The position numbers and the translations under genes are program-made. DNA of 61,610 bases from Lachnospiraceae bacterium UBA935 (GTDB lineage: Bacteria; Bacillota; Clostridia; Lachnospirales; Lachnospiraceae). Of this stretch, positions 7,644 through 17,210 are shown in pieces (the stretch's first letter is position 1; every line of letters begins with the position of its first letter). The notes below the pieces were generated by a model that worked only from the letters and a program-made list of their open reading frames with translations, made no database searches and was not told the DNA's origin. Location of the stretch: assembly GCA_002293525.1 (NCBI GenBank), contig DBDJ01000063.1:25718-87327 (forward strand). The letters are read 5' to 3'.

Positions 7644-8626
7644 GAATATTAAAAATATTGGTTTTGTTTACTGCATTGCTTGTCGTCTCGGGTGTAAATA
7701 TTACATATACATATCAGTCAATTATCCGTGAAATGAATAAGAACAGTAAGTCTTTTTATTCAGAAACAGCTTTGTTTTTTGTTGCAGATGACAACGAATT
7801 AACATATAACAAGCTGGTCGAGTTACTCCCGCCCGATTCGACATTTTACTCAAACTATGTAGCTGATTATGATGTGCGGGGAATTTTTTTTAATGGTAAG
7901 TTCAAAGCACCCAAGATGCAATCTGGTCGTTTTTTCTCAATCGGGGATTTTGCTGAAAATAAAAAAATCGCAGTTGTAGGAAAGGGTGTGAAAACTTATC
8001 GAAAAGATGGTCATATTATTTATAAATGGGATGATAATGAATATAAAGTTATTGGAACGATGGGGTATCATTATCCAACTCGTCTAGATACAATGGTAAT
8101 GCTGGCAATAAATAATGAATTAATTGAGCAAGAAGTATATCGATATATAATTGAGAGCGATAATTACCAAGCAAATTTCGATTTTCTTGGTAATGAAAAT
8201 GTATTTGGCGAAGTTATTATATATGATAGTAATGAGTTGGATTTATTAAGAACCATTGATGGTAGCACATCTCAATTCGTAATTGCAATACTATTAATAG
8301 CTTTATTAATAGTAAATGTATTGTTAATTAACTTCTATTTGATTGATGGGATGACATATGAATTAAGAATTAAAAAAATGGTTGGATATAATAAAACTGA
8401 TCTGGTTATAGATAAAGTAAAAGAATTAAATATCTGGATATTAGCAGGTGTTTTGTGTGGCTCATTGTTATCATTGATATATTCTATGAAAAACTTCGGT
8501 GAATTTTCCGCAATAATCATTCTCATTGATTTATGTCTCTATATATTTATAAATGGATATATAAGCCTGCTGGTCTATTTCAAAACTAATAATTTAACTA
8601 TTGTTAAACAGGAGAGTGAAAGTTGA
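7640..8626 (+). CDS. MacB/FtsX-like permease, first of a pair
   Basis: A 328-residue protein starting with TTG at 7640, overlapping the peptide gene's stop and preceded by GGAGGAGGTG. One helix (LKILVLFTALLVVSGVNI) lies at the N-terminus, then about 190 extracellular residues, then three helices near residues 212-235, 255-275 and 285-312. This is the MacB/FtsX half-permease plan. The soluble domain contains SGRFFSIGDF and KKIAVVGKGV, like the periplasmic core domain of MacB relatives. Strongly AT-rich compared with genes outside the island. It is probably one half of a heterodimeric permease with the next protein, energised by the ATPase at the end of the block. Confidence 0.75.
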   Translation: MRILKILVLFTALLVVSGVNITYTYQSIIREMNKNSKSFYSETALFFVADDNELTYNKLVELLPPDSTFYSNYVADYDVRGIFFNGKFKAPKMQSGRFFSIGDFAENKKIAVVGKGVKTYRKDGHIIYKWDDNEYKVIGTMGYHYPTRLDTMVMLAINNELIEQEVYRYIIESDNYQANFDFLGNENVFGEVIIYDSNELDLLRTIDGSTSQFVIAILLIALLIVNVLLINFYLIDGMTYELRIKKMVGYNKTDLVIDKVKELNIWILAGVLCGSLLSLIYSMKNFGEFSAIIILIDLCLYIFINGYISLLVYFKTNNLTIVKQESES

Positions 8627-9858
8627 ATAAAGAAATATATTACATATTAAAAAAAAGCAAAAGAAAAATAGATGTCTTAATGTATACTCAAATTATTTTT
8701 TCTTACATGATAGTTATTGCGACTCTCTATCTTACTATAGATCAATATTCCGGCTTAAGCCAATTAGGTAGCAATGCCAGAGAAATATATAAACTGACTG
8801 ATAATTTCATGGGAGAGGAAGAAAGAAGTTTTTTTTCACGTCAAGATAATGTTGCCATACTAAAAGAATTATATGAGTGGTTAAATAATAATGAGCATTT
8901 TCAATACATAGTGGCTAGTACACAAGGATTTTACATGGAAGAAGATACCTTTCTTGATCAATTTAAGGTAGGCTATGAATATAATAATGTATTTGTTGAT
9001 AATCAATATAAAAGCATACAAACAAATTCAGATTTTATGGAGTACTACTCAATAGATATTTCAGAAGGCAGAACTTTTGAACCGAAAGACTATATGATTC
9101 AAAATAACGTCGTGCCTATCTTGATGGGTTATGATTACAAGGATTATATAAGCATAGGTGATAATTTAGAATTCTATTACTGTAATAAAGAAATGATTGG
9201 TCGAGTTGCAGGTTTTTTGGAATCAGGTTCATACTATAACGACGGTCGTAATTTACAGGTATTAGATAGATATATATTAATGCCGGCTTTAGAAGATATC
9301 ACAGTTGATTCAGTACTTACAAAAAGTGAAAAGAGTTTTCAGCTCAAGGTATATTTAGATCATTGTTCTGGTTTTGTCGCTTCAGATCAATCGGCATCAG
9401 AAATACAGAAAATGATTGCTCAGAAATCATTAGAGTTAAATATTGTTCCGTACCAACTAGAAGGAGTCTTTTCTTTTTACTTAACTATATGGGGAGTTGC
9501 CGGTAAACAATTACAATCAATGTTTTTGTTATTAGCTATTATGATGATAGGTTTGACATGTGCTTTCATATCCATTAGTACTGCAAGTAAAATACAGCAT
9601 AATAAAAAAAACATTGCAATTTACATAGCAAACGGATTGTCAATCAACACTGTAAAACAGAATATCGTTCTTTATATAATATATGTTAATGACGTAGCGA
9701 TTGGGATAGCAAGCATCTTTTGGTTGATACTATCTGGAACTTCATACTTTTTAATTTTAATACTGCTGTTCGCTTTCAATATTCTTATACAATCAGTATT
9801 TCCTTTAGTAATGATTGATAAACTGAAAATTGTAAATACCATGAACGGAGGTGCGTAA
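8623..9858 (+). CDS. MacB/FtsX-like permease, second of a pair
   Basis: A 411-residue protein with a TTG start at 8623 overlapping the previous stop in the same way (TTGA), behind CAGGAGAG. The first helix is near residues 17-38 (VLMYTQIIFSYMIVIATLYL). A long extracellular domain follows, containing DISEGRTFEP, where MacB proteins have a G-R/F motif. Three C-terminal helices include FLLLAIMMIGLTCAFISIS and SIFWLILSGTSYFLILILLF. The cytosolic loop KIQHNKKNIAIYIANG is like the coupling region of FtsX permeases. AT-rich. Expected to pair with the preceding permease; substrate unknown, most simply the 52-residue peptide or a target of immunity. Confidence 0.75.
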   Translation: MNKEIYYILKKSKRKIDVLMYTQIIFSYMIVIATLYLTIDQYSGLSQLGSNAREIYKLTDNFMGEEERSFFSRQDNVAILKELYEWLNNNEHFQYIVASTQGFYMEEDTFLDQFKVGYEYNNVFVDNQYKSIQTNSDFMEYYSIDISEGRTFEPKDYMIQNNVVPILMGYDYKDYISIGDNLEFYYCNKEMIGRVAGFLESGSYYNDGRNLQVLDRYILMPALEDITVDSVLTKSEKSFQLKVYLDHCSGFVASDQSASEIQKMIAQKSLELNIVPYQLEGVFSFYLTIWGVAGKQLQSMFLLLAIMMIGLTCAFISISTASKIQHNKKNIAIYIANGLSINTVKQNIVLYIIYVNDVAIGIASIFWLILSGTSYFLILILLFAFNILIQSVFPLVMIDKLKIVNTMNGGA

Positions 9859-10512
9859 ATGCTTAAAATGACGAATATCAAAAAATCATTTGGAGAGCGC
9901 GTAATATTAGACTGTGTTAATTTAGAAATTGATGACGGCGAAATGATTGCACTTATGGGGAGAAGTGGTTCTGGCAAGACAACGCTGTTGAATATTATGG
10001 GCTTACTTGATCAAAAAGATGATGGTCGGTATTATATAGACGGGGAATTGATTCCATCAGAAAATGATTTGGCAACATCTAAAATCCGAAACACTCAAAT
10101 CGGGTTCATTGTGCAAAATTATGCTTTAATAAACGACCGAAAGATAAGTTATAATATTTCATTACCACTGTTAATAGGGAAAGAGTCAAAGAAAAACATC
10201 CATCATAGCGTAACACAAGTAGCTAGAAAAGTAGGTATAGAAGAGCATCTCGATAAGTATCCTTACCAATTATCAGGAGGCGAATGTCAAAGAGCAGCTA
10301 TTGCAAGAGCATTAATTAAGAATCCCCAAATAATCTTGGCCGATGAGCCGACAGGTGCTTTAGATGAAATAACGGAACAACAGATTATGCAGCTATTCAT
10401 CGAATTAAATAAACAAGGGACAACCATTCTCATAGCTACTCATAATAAGGAAATCGCATCTAGATGTAAGAATATATATTATTTGAGTAATGCGAAGCTA
10501 AGCACCAAATAG
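9859..10512 (+). CDS. ABC ATPase (MacB/LolD type, peptide or bacteriocin export)
   Basis: A 217-residue ATPase starting one base after the previous stop, behind GGAGG. Walker A is GRSGSGKTTLL, the signature LSGGECQRAAIARAL, Walker B IILADEPTGALDE and the switch histidine is in ATHNKEI. The stretch NIKKSFGERVILDCVNLEI and the Q-loop region IGFIVQNYALIND resemble ATPases annotated as lactococcin 972-group bacteriocin exporters, as well as general MacB-type ATPases. It ends the AT-rich island. With the two permeases it should form a complete MacB-type transporter, although no membrane-fusion protein is present or needed in a Gram-positive. Confidence 0.85.
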   Translation: MLKMTNIKKSFGERVILDCVNLEIDDGEMIALMGRSGSGKTTLLNIMGLLDQKDDGRYYIDGELIPSENDLATSKIRNTQIGFIVQNYALINDRKISYNISLPLLIGKESKKNIHHSVTQVARKVGIEEHLDKYPYQLSGGECQRAAIARALIKNPQIILADEPTGALDEITEQQIMQLFIELNKQGTTILIATHNKEIASRCKNIYYLSNAKLSTK

Positions 10513-10620
10513 CTAAACACACTATGAATCTCTGATAAGAACAAATGATAAATAGGGGTTCTTTGAAAATATTCTGCACCTAAACACCATAAAATGCGGC
10601 ACATCGGTACAGTAAACGAC

Positions 10621-10670
10621 GGGTTACCGTCCAGGTCATCGCGAGGTGTTTTGCGCTGTTCCAGTAACAA
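10621..10670 (+). repeat. Partial copy of the GTTACTGTTCAG repeat family
   Basis: GGTTACCGTCCAGG and then GCGAGGTGTTTTGCGC (10641-10656) lie between the island and the DUF5717 gene. The 16-base block is identical, in reverse, to 42449-42464. The right end CTGTTCCAGTAAC echoes the family terminus. Most of this 265-base gap holds only this repeat and the promoter that follows. Confidence 0.5.
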
Positions 10671-10708
10671 CGACGAGTTAAAAATATCCCTTCAAATATC
10701 CTGCCCCC

Positions 10709-10738
10709 TTGCACACAGACAGAAAATAATGGTATACT
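10709..10738 (+). promoter_or_regulatory. Likely promoter of the DUF5717 cluster
   Basis: TTGCAC (10709-10714) and TATACT (10733-10738) are 18 bases apart, 40 bases before the DUF5717 start, which has a GGGGG ribosome site. A reasonable but unproved sigma-A promoter. Confidence 0.4.
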
Positions 10739-10777
10739 GTATCGAACACAGACTTATCCATTTATCAGGGGGCAGCA

Positions 10778-13700
10778 ATGAGGGAAATTATCGACCGCAT
10801 ACTGGAAGGAGAGTTTCAGCCGGAGACCGGGTCACTTACTTTTTCCTGTACCACGATTGACATCCGGCTGGCGCCGGGTGCCGATTACGAAGGTACTTTC
10901 GAAATACACGGATCTGACAGCCGCCTGACCGAGGGCTATCTATATACCGACAGCTTGGAAATGGAATGCCTCACGCACCGGTTTGCCGGCTCCGTAGCCG
11001 AGATCGCTTACCGTTTCTGCGGCCATAATACCTGCGAAGGCGACATCCGCCAAGGCGAGTTTGTCATCGTATCCAACCACGGCGAATACGCCATTCCCTA
11101 TAAAGTAACTATCATTCCCGAAGAAATCACCTCCTCTATGGGAACCATCAAAAACCTCTTTCACTTCGCCAACCTGGCCAGGACCAACTGGGACGAAGCC
11201 GTAAGCTTATTCTACAGCAGCAGCTTCCGGAAATTGTTCCACGGCGTCGACAAGCAGTTTTATCCCTTATATAGAGGACTTTCCGGCCTCCACCGCAGCC
11301 CTGTCGGCACCGAATACCGGAACGAACGTAACGTCGAAGAATTCCTTCTCGCCATCAAGAAAAAACAGAAAATCACCTATCTTGTTTCCGAAACCGAGAT
11401 CAAGACCGAGGCCCAGAACCGTCCCGCCGAACATGCCATCTCCATCAACCGGAACGGCTGGGGCTACACCCTGCTGCAAGTCGAGACAGAAGGCGCTTTC
11501 CTGAGCGTGGGCAAGGACACCATCCGCGAGGAAGACTTCCTCGGCAATTTTTACCGCCTGCCCTATTACATAGCCGCCGACCAGCTGCACGCCGGCCGTA
11601 ATTTCGGCTATATCCGCCTATACAATACCGACACCGACATCACCATACCAGTTACCGTCTTAAACCGCGGCATCCCTAAGAAAAAGAAAAGCCCTGCCCG
11701 TGAAAAAAAACAATACATCCTTCAGTTAATGACCCTTTACACGGATTTCCGTAATAAAAACATATCCGCCTCCGCATGGCGCAAGGAAACCGCCGCCCTG
11801 GCCGACACCATGATCGCCGCCGACGACAGCGACATTGCCGCCAAGCTCTTCCGCGCCCAGCTCCTGATTACCGCCGAACGCTACAACGAAGCCGGCTGGA
11901 TGCTGGACCATGCCGCCGCCCGTCTCAGAGACGACGCAAACTGGCAGCCAGCGCTCTGGTGCTACCATCAGTACCTGACCACCCTGATCAGCGGTGAAAA
12001 CGAATACATAGACGAAGTTTCGGCCCAGCTGGAAAGAGTCTTCACCCAATATAACGACGACTGGCGGATTGCCTGGCTCTTAACCTACCTTCAGGAAGAA
12101 TACCGTTCCCCCGCCAGAAAATGGCAGCTTCTGGAGGACCAGTTTATGCGCGGCTGTACCAGCCCGGTCATCTACATAGAAGCCCTGAACCTGCTGAAGC
12201 AGAACCCCGCCCTCCTGATGAAGATGGAGCGTTTTGAGATCCATGTACTCACCTACGCAGTCAAAAAAGACTGCCTCCACAATACCCCCTCAAAAGAAGC
12301 TTCCCCAAAAGAAGCTTTCTCAAAAGAAACTTCCTCAAAAGAAGCTTTCTCGAAAGAATACAGTACTTACAAAGACATTACCTACAAAGACAGCCTCTAC
12401 AAAGACAGTCTCCACAAAGGCCTGATCAGCCAAATCGTTTACTTGATTTCCCGTTGCCGCGAGTTCTCCGTCTTTTACCTGCGCATCCTGGAAGCTTGTT
12501 ACCGCAGCGTTCCTTCCGATGAGGTAATCAAAGCAATCTGCGCCCTGCTCATTAAGGGAAACCGCACCGGCACCGAATATTTACCCTGGTACCGACTGGG
12601 AATCGACCGGGAGATCCGCGTAACCCGCCTCTTTGAACACTATATGATGTCGGTGGATCTGGAACAAGAAGAAAACCTGCCCAAAATGGTTCTGATGTAT
12701 TTTGCCTACCGCAGTGAACTGGACTACCGCTACAATGCTTACCTCTATGCCTATGTCCACAAATACCGGTCAGACTTCCCCGAGCTGTACGAAAGCTACC
12801 GCGAAGCCATCGAACGCTTTGTGATCCGCCAGATGTCCCAAGGCCGCATCACCAGATGGCTGGCCTACCTATACAAAAGCTTCATCACCTCAGACATGAT
12901 CACCGAAGAAGCCGCCCAAGGCCTGGTAGACGCCTTGTTTACCGTAAACGTCCGCGACAGTTCCGACAAAGCCGCCCGTGACGTCATCATCCTCTATGAC
13001 AAAGGGAAAACCGAAGCCGTTTACCCCCTGACCGGCCGCCAAGCTTCCCTGCCCTTATACAGCAGCAATTTTCACATTTTCCTGGAAGACGCCTCCGGGA
13101 ACCGCTATATCGACGATGGCAACTGCACCATTGAAAAATGGCTCCGCCCCGACAAGCTGGGCCGCTTCATCGCGCCCCTTGTCACAACCAAGATCGGCTT
13201 CGACCTATGGCTCTGCGAAAAAGGCCACGAAATCGCTCCCGTGGCCGCCCATAACCTTCCTGCCATGCAACGCCTCCAAGACGCCGAATACATCACCGAA
13301 GACTACCAAAAGACTATCCGCCTCAACCTGATCCGCCACTATTATGAACACGACATGATCCCCCAGCTCGACCAGATCCTGGAGAATATCACCCCGGCAC
13401 AGGCAGACAGTGACCACTATACCGAAATAATCAAGCGGATGATATCCCGTTCCCTATACCCCCAAGCCTATCAATGGCTCTGCACCGTCAACAGCAAAGC
13501 CATCGATGCCAAACTGATCCTGCGGGCCTTAAACAGCATCCTCCCGGAAGAAGCCGAAAGCGATGACAAAATCATGACAACCCTGGCCCACACGGCATTC
13601 CACGCCGGCAAATACGACGAGAAGCTCCTCCGTTACCTGGCTCGTTTCTACCAAGGCTCAATCCGCCGGCTCCGGAACCTCTGGAAAGCCGCTGCTGACT

Positions 13701-14500
13701 TCGGCATCGAAACCTACGACCTTAGCGAAAGACTGCTCATCCAGATGCTCTATTCCTCCTCCTTTGTCGGCGAACAGATGCAGATTTTCCGCGACTATGT
13801 AACCGGCGGCGGCCGCAGCAACGTTGAAATGGCTTTCCTCGCCCAATGCGCCCACGACTATTTCGTAGGCGACAAAATAACCGACGTTTTTATCATCGAC
13901 CAGACCGAAAAGCTCCTGAACCAAAAGGAAGATCTTCACCCCGTCTGCCGCCTCGCCTTCGTCAAATACTATGCCGAAAACCCCCGCGAGATCACAGACA
14001 AAGTCCGACCGTCACTCAAACTTTTACTAAAACAGCTCATAGACCAAAACATAACCTTGTCCTTCTACAAAGAATACATTCCGCTCTTCCCTTTCATGGA
14101 ACCGTATCTCGACAAGACCATCGTCGAATACCACGCCAAACCGGGAAACAAAGCCGTGATTCACTATCTGATCGAACGCGACGGCATCGACAAAAGCGAA
14201 TACGTCCGCGAAGAAATGAAAGACATGTACGGCGGCGTATGCGCCAAACAGTTTGTCCTGTTTTTCGGCGACCGCCTGCTTTATTATATCGCCGAGGAAG
14301 AAGACGAAAAAGAGCATTACACCGAAAGCGCCGGCCTTACCTACAGCGATCCGGGCGCAGACCATCACGAATCCCGCTATACACTAATCAACGACATCGA
14401 GATCGCCAGGAACATGCAGGATTACGAGACGGTCGACAGACTGATGTACGAGCTCTATCAGCTGGGATACGTGGTCAACCGCATGTTCCGAATCATGTAA
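10778..14500 (+). CDS. DUF5717-family giant protein
   Basis: A 1240-residue protein without signal peptide or membrane helices. I recognise the N-terminal region (MREIIDRILEGEFQPE, then a beta-rich domain with EGDIRQGEFVIVSNHGEYAIPY to about residue 310) as DUF5717 of Lachnospiraceae. From about residue 310 it is rich in paired helices with tyrosine and arginine, suggesting a long TPR-like or alpha-solenoid scaffold. Residues around 503-548 are a low-complexity hinge of SKEA/SKET and YKD repeats encoded by short tandem repeats. A second beta-like segment (VYPLTGRQASLPLYSSNF) lies near residue 750. No enzymatic motif is visible. It heads a four-gene cluster with an Hsp70-fold protein, suggesting a client- or partner-binding scaffold. 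Function unknown. Confidence 0.85.
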   Translation: MREIIDRILEGEFQPETGSLTFSCTTIDIRLAPGADYEGTFEIHGSDSRLTEGYLYTDSLEMECLTHRFAGSVAEIAYRFCGHNTCEGDIRQGEFVIVSNHGEYAIPYKVTIIPEEITSSMGTIKNLFHFANLARTNWDEAVSLFYSSSFRKLFHGVDKQFYPLYRGLSGLHRSPVGTEYRNERNVEEFLLAIKKKQKITYLVSETEIKTEAQNRPAEHAISINRNGWGYTLLQVETEGAFLSVGKDTIREEDFLGNFYRLPYYIAADQLHAGRNFGYIRLYNTDTDITIPVTVLNRGIPKKKKSPAREKKQYILQLMTLYTDFRNKNISASAWRKETAALADTMIAADDSDIAAKLFRAQLLITAERYNEAGWMLDHAAARLRDDANWQPALWCYHQYLTTLISGENEYIDEVSAQLERVFTQYNDDWRIAWLLTYLQEEYRSPARKWQLLEDQFMRGCTSPVIYIEALNLLKQNPALLMKMERFEIHVLTYAVKKDCLHNTPSKEASPKEAFSKETSSKEAFSKEYSTYKDITYKDSLYKDSLHKGLISQIVYLISRCREFSVFYLRILEACYRSVPSDEVIKAICALLIKGNRTGTEYLPWYRLGIDREIRVTRLFEHYMMSVDLEQEENLPKMVLMYFAYRSELDYRYNAYLYAYVHKYRSDFPELYESYREAIERFVIRQMSQGRITRWLAYLYKSFITSDMITEEAAQGLVDALFTVNVRDSSDKAARDVIILYDKGKTEAVYPLTGRQASLPLYSSNFHIFLEDASGNRYIDDGNCTIEKWLRPDKLGRFIAPLVTTKIGFDLWLCEKGHEIAPVAAHNLPAMQRLQDAEYITEDYQKTIRLNLIRHYYEHDMIPQLDQILENITPAQADSDHYTEIIKRMISRSLYPQAYQWLCTVNSKAIDAKLILRALNSILPEEAESDDKIMTTLAHTAFHAGKYDEKLLRYLARFYQGSIRRLRNLWKAAADFGIETYDLSERLLIQMLYSSSFVGEQMQIFRDYVTGGGRSNVEMAFLAQCAHDYFVGDKITDVFIIDQTEKLLNQKEDLHPVCRLAFVKYYAENPREITDKVRPSLKLLLKQLIDQNITLSFYKEYIPLFPFMEPYLDKTIVEYHAKPGNKAVIHYLIERDGIDKSEYVREEMKDMYGGVCAKQFVLFFGDRLLYYIAEEEDEKEHYTESAGLTYSDPGADHHESRYTLINDIEIARNMQDYETVDRLMYELYQLGYVVNRMFRIM

Positions 14501-14732
14501 AAATGTTTTCATGTAAATTGGCAGCTGAATCAGCAACTTTATCGGCAGGCCAAAGATAGGAAAAGCAACCACAAAATATATATGCTGAGTACTTTATAAC
14601 TTTTGAAAGTGTGCATAAAGCCAAGCAGCCAACATAGATAATTTACACGACAGCAATAATAACTAAATAATCAGCAAAAAGCAGCAAAATATAGAACAAG
14701 GTATCACCAATTCTACCAGTTTGGAATACCGA

Positions 14733-14867
14733 ATCGCCATATAGCCCAGCCACGGATGGTGCTTGATGACGACACGGAAGCGGCCGATGTTGTGGGTGAG
14801 AAACTTAGATGTACTTATTTCCGGACGTCTGAACCAGCGCAGATGCGTAGCTGGGCTATATGGCGAT
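14733..14867. repeat. 18 bp perfect inverted repeat around about 100 bases
   Basis: ATCGCCATATAGCCCAGC at 14733-14750 is the exact reverse complement of 14850-14867, extendable by three bases with one mismatch. The enclosed 99 bases and the arms are part of a minus-strand open frame (residues such as RRPEISTSKFLTHNIGRFRV and KHHPWLGYMAIRYSKL) that looks protein-like but that I cannot assign. It sits in the 420-base gap between the DUF5717 and DUF5716 genes and could be a small mobile-element footprint or a decayed gene. Confidence 0.55.
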
Positions 14868-14920
14868 GACTGTAGTAAAAAAATCAAATGCCCCCAGCGA
14901 ACAATGACAGGAGAACCAGA

Positions 14921-16225
14921 ATGGAAAGCAGAAAAAGCAAAAAGCCCCCCAAGCGCCATACCGGCACAGTCATAATCGGCTACGACCTGGGAAACCTGAA
15001 TTCGCAGATCAGTTTTTCCAAACCCGGCGCAACCGAACCCGAAACTGTATCAGCCGTGATGGGAACAGAACAATTTAACATCCCCACCGTCCTTTGCAAG
15101 AAACCCGGCGTCAACCAATGGTCCTATGGCAAGGAAGCCTTGCGCTGGGCCGATATGGAAGCCGGGATCCTGATAGAAAACCTCTTCGAGCTGGCCATAA
15201 TCGGCGAACCCGTCCTGATCGACGGTGAGAACTTCAACCCGGCCGCCTTGCTGACCCTGTTCATAAAACGGAGCCTCGCCCTGCTGTCCATGGAAACCAA
15301 CCTGCCCGCCGATCTTGCCGCCATTATGTTTACGGTGGAAAAACTCAACCTGCGTAACATTGAAGTACTCAGCGCCGTAGCAGAAGGTCTGGAGCTTCGG
15401 CCGGATCAGTTCTTTTTCCAGAGCTATCGCGAGAGTATCTACCAGTACATCATCCACCAGCCCCAAGACCTGTGGAGCAATCGCGTCCTGATCTTTGATT
15501 ATAATGTGATCCTTAAAACTTACATGCTCGAAAGCAACCGTAAAACCACGCCGGTCGTAGTATTTATCGAGAAGCAGGAGTATCCTCATTTGACCAGGAC
15601 GTTCGGCCTTGCGGAAGAGAAGCGGCAGGAATGGAGCGAGCGCTTCTTGGAAATCGCCGGGCAGTTGTGCAGCGGCCGCCTGATTTCGGCTGTTTTTCTG
15701 CTGGGTGACGGCTTTAAAGAGGCATGGACCGGAGAATTTATGAAATATCTGTGTCAGGGCCGCCGCGTTTTTCAGGGCAACAACATGTACAGCAAGGGGG
15801 CCTGCCATGGCGCGATGGAAAAGCAGAAGCCTTCGGAGACTGCCGCTGCGCAGGTGTTCTTAGGGGAAGATAAACTGAAAGCCAACATTGGGATGAAAGT
15901 CTTGCGTCACGGTGTGGAATCTTATTTTGCCGTTCTGGATGCCGGAGTGAACTGGTATGAGATCCGTAACCAGTACCAGCTGATCCTGGAAGAAGGAAAA
16001 GAACTTTCATTTATCGTCACCTCCCTGACCGGCGGCGTCGTAACCGAGCAGATTATTGCTCTGGAAGGACTGCCGGAGCGCCCGGCGCGGACAACCAGGC
16101 TGCTGATCCAGATCCGCATGCTGGCGGCCGAAAAAGCCCAGGTGACGGTGACAGACATGGGTTTCGGTGCCTTGTTTCCGGCCAGCGGCAAGAAATGGGT
16201 GAGGGAACTGAAGGTAACGTCATAA
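14921..16225 (+). CDS. DUF5716-family Hsp70/actin-fold protein
   Basis: A 434-residue protein. I moved the start to 14921 because GGAG lies about 9 bases before it; the ORF extends further upstream. After a basic tail (ESRKSKKPPKRH) the sequence VIIGYDLGNLNSQISF is the phosphate-1 loop of the actin/Hsp70/sugar-kinase superfamily. AIMFTVEKLNLRN and VFLLGDGFKEAW (phosphate-2/adenosine-type positions) match the DUF5716 pattern as I remember it. The last 120 residues resemble a beta-rich substrate domain (LDAGVNWYEIRNQYQLILEEG). It is probably an atypical chaperone-like ATPase. It is encoded with DUF5717, a TPR-like protein and a membrane coiled-coil protein, likely as one functional unit. Confidence 0.8.
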   Translation: MESRKSKKPPKRHTGTVIIGYDLGNLNSQISFSKPGATEPETVSAVMGTEQFNIPTVLCKKPGVNQWSYGKEALRWADMEAGILIENLFELAIIGEPVLIDGENFNPAALLTLFIKRSLALLSMETNLPADLAAIMFTVEKLNLRNIEVLSAVAEGLELRPDQFFFQSYRESIYQYIIHQPQDLWSNRVLIFDYNVILKTYMLESNRKTTPVVVFIEKQEYPHLTRTFGLAEEKRQEWSERFLEIAGQLCSGRLISAVFLLGDGFKEAWTGEFMKYLCQGRRVFQGNNMYSKGACHGAMEKQKPSETAAAQVFLGEDKLKANIGMKVLRHGVESYFAVLDAGVNWYEIRNQYQLILEEGKELSFIVTSLTGGVVTEQIIALEGLPERPARTTRLLIQIRMLAAEKAQVTVTDMGFGALFPASGKKWVRELKVTS

Positions 16226-16280
16226 TGCAAAGGATACTGGCTTACAATGAATATACAAGATAGGAAGGATAGGAGCACCA

Positions 16281-17114
16281 ATGAAACAGCCCTTATTATG
16301 TGTCGGAAAATATGCGGAAACCCCTTATTATTTCCCGAAATTATGCGTCCACATCCGTTCTGCCGAAGAACTGTGCTATTTATTCAAGACCAATCCTTTC
16401 ATCCTTGATCAGGATATTGTGGATAAGAATCTGGCGGATTGGCTGGCCTATGAATGCGGACTGACCGAACTCGGGGAAAAGCTTGGCGGGTTCTTTCGTA
16501 AGGTCGGTTCCACCAGCATGTTTGTGATGACGATCCTGGAATATGTCAATTACTGTACTGCTGCCGAACAGGAACAGATAGCGGAGGTCTTACAGAACAA
16601 TGTCGGGTTGAACAATTTTGAGAAAAAGAAAAACCGTGCCGACTTCTTAGTGGAAAACGGCAAGTATCTGCTGGCGCTCAAGGAATACGAGCTGATTCTG
16701 GACATGATTCCGGATGGAGAGATCTTGATCGGCAGCCGGATCTACCATAACCGGGGCGTAGCTTTTGCGAACCTGTTCCGGTTTGAGCGGGCGGCGGAAA
16801 GCTTTCTCAAGGCTTTTGAACTGGCAGGAAGCGAGGAATCAGGAATCCAATACCTTTGCGCGGTGCGGAAACACCTGACGGAAGGGGAATATATCCGTTT
16901 TATTGCCGACCGGCCCCAGTTCCATAATCTTTCCCTGCAAGTTGAGCGTCTGCTGGAACAGGCCACGGAAAGTTTTCTTGAAACGGAAGAAAGCCGCCGG
17001 TTATTTGCCTTAAAGATGTATAAAGAAGAAGGGAATGTCAATTCCTATTATGAAGAGATAAATCGTCTGGCGGAAGAAATCAAGAAGCAGTATCGAGAAA
17101 ATGTATTGGATTAA
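16281..17114 (+). CDS. TPR-like protein of the DUF5716/5717 cluster
   Basis: A 277-residue soluble, helix-rich protein with start 16281 behind AGGAG. The N-terminal 110 residues contain KQPLLCVGKYAETPYYF and CVHIRSAEELCYLF, suggesting a specific conserved domain. Residues about 115-205 have TPR-like helix pairs: ADFLVENGKYLLALKEYELIL, then IYHNRGVAFANLFRFERAAESFLKAFEL. The tail is charged coiled coil (NSYYEEINRLAEEIKKQ). No enzyme motif. Its position between the Hsp70-fold gene and the membrane coiled-coil gene suggests an adaptor role. I know no named family. Confidence 0.65.
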   Translation: MKQPLLCVGKYAETPYYFPKLCVHIRSAEELCYLFKTNPFILDQDIVDKNLADWLAYECGLTELGEKLGGFFRKVGSTSMFVMTILEYVNYCTAAEQEQIAEVLQNNVGLNNFEKKKNRADFLVENGKYLLALKEYELILDMIPDGEILIGSRIYHNRGVAFANLFRFERAAESFLKAFELAGSEESGIQYLCAVRKHLTEGEYIRFIADRPQFHNLSLQVERLLEQATESFLETEESRRLFALKMYKEEGNVNSYYEEINRLAEEIKKQYRENVLD

Positions 17115-17210
17115 ATAATAAAGTGAATTAATGTAAGATGGAATGTAAGATGGATTGAGTAAACAGGAAAAGGATTGATTGGGAAAAGGAATAAATAAAC
17201 GGAGCACACT

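Noticed and set aside
12286..12420. CRISPR-like or mobile repeat inside the DUF5717 gene
   Set aside because: The AAAGAAGCTT units stay in frame and encode an SKEA-type hinge; it is a coding minisatellite.
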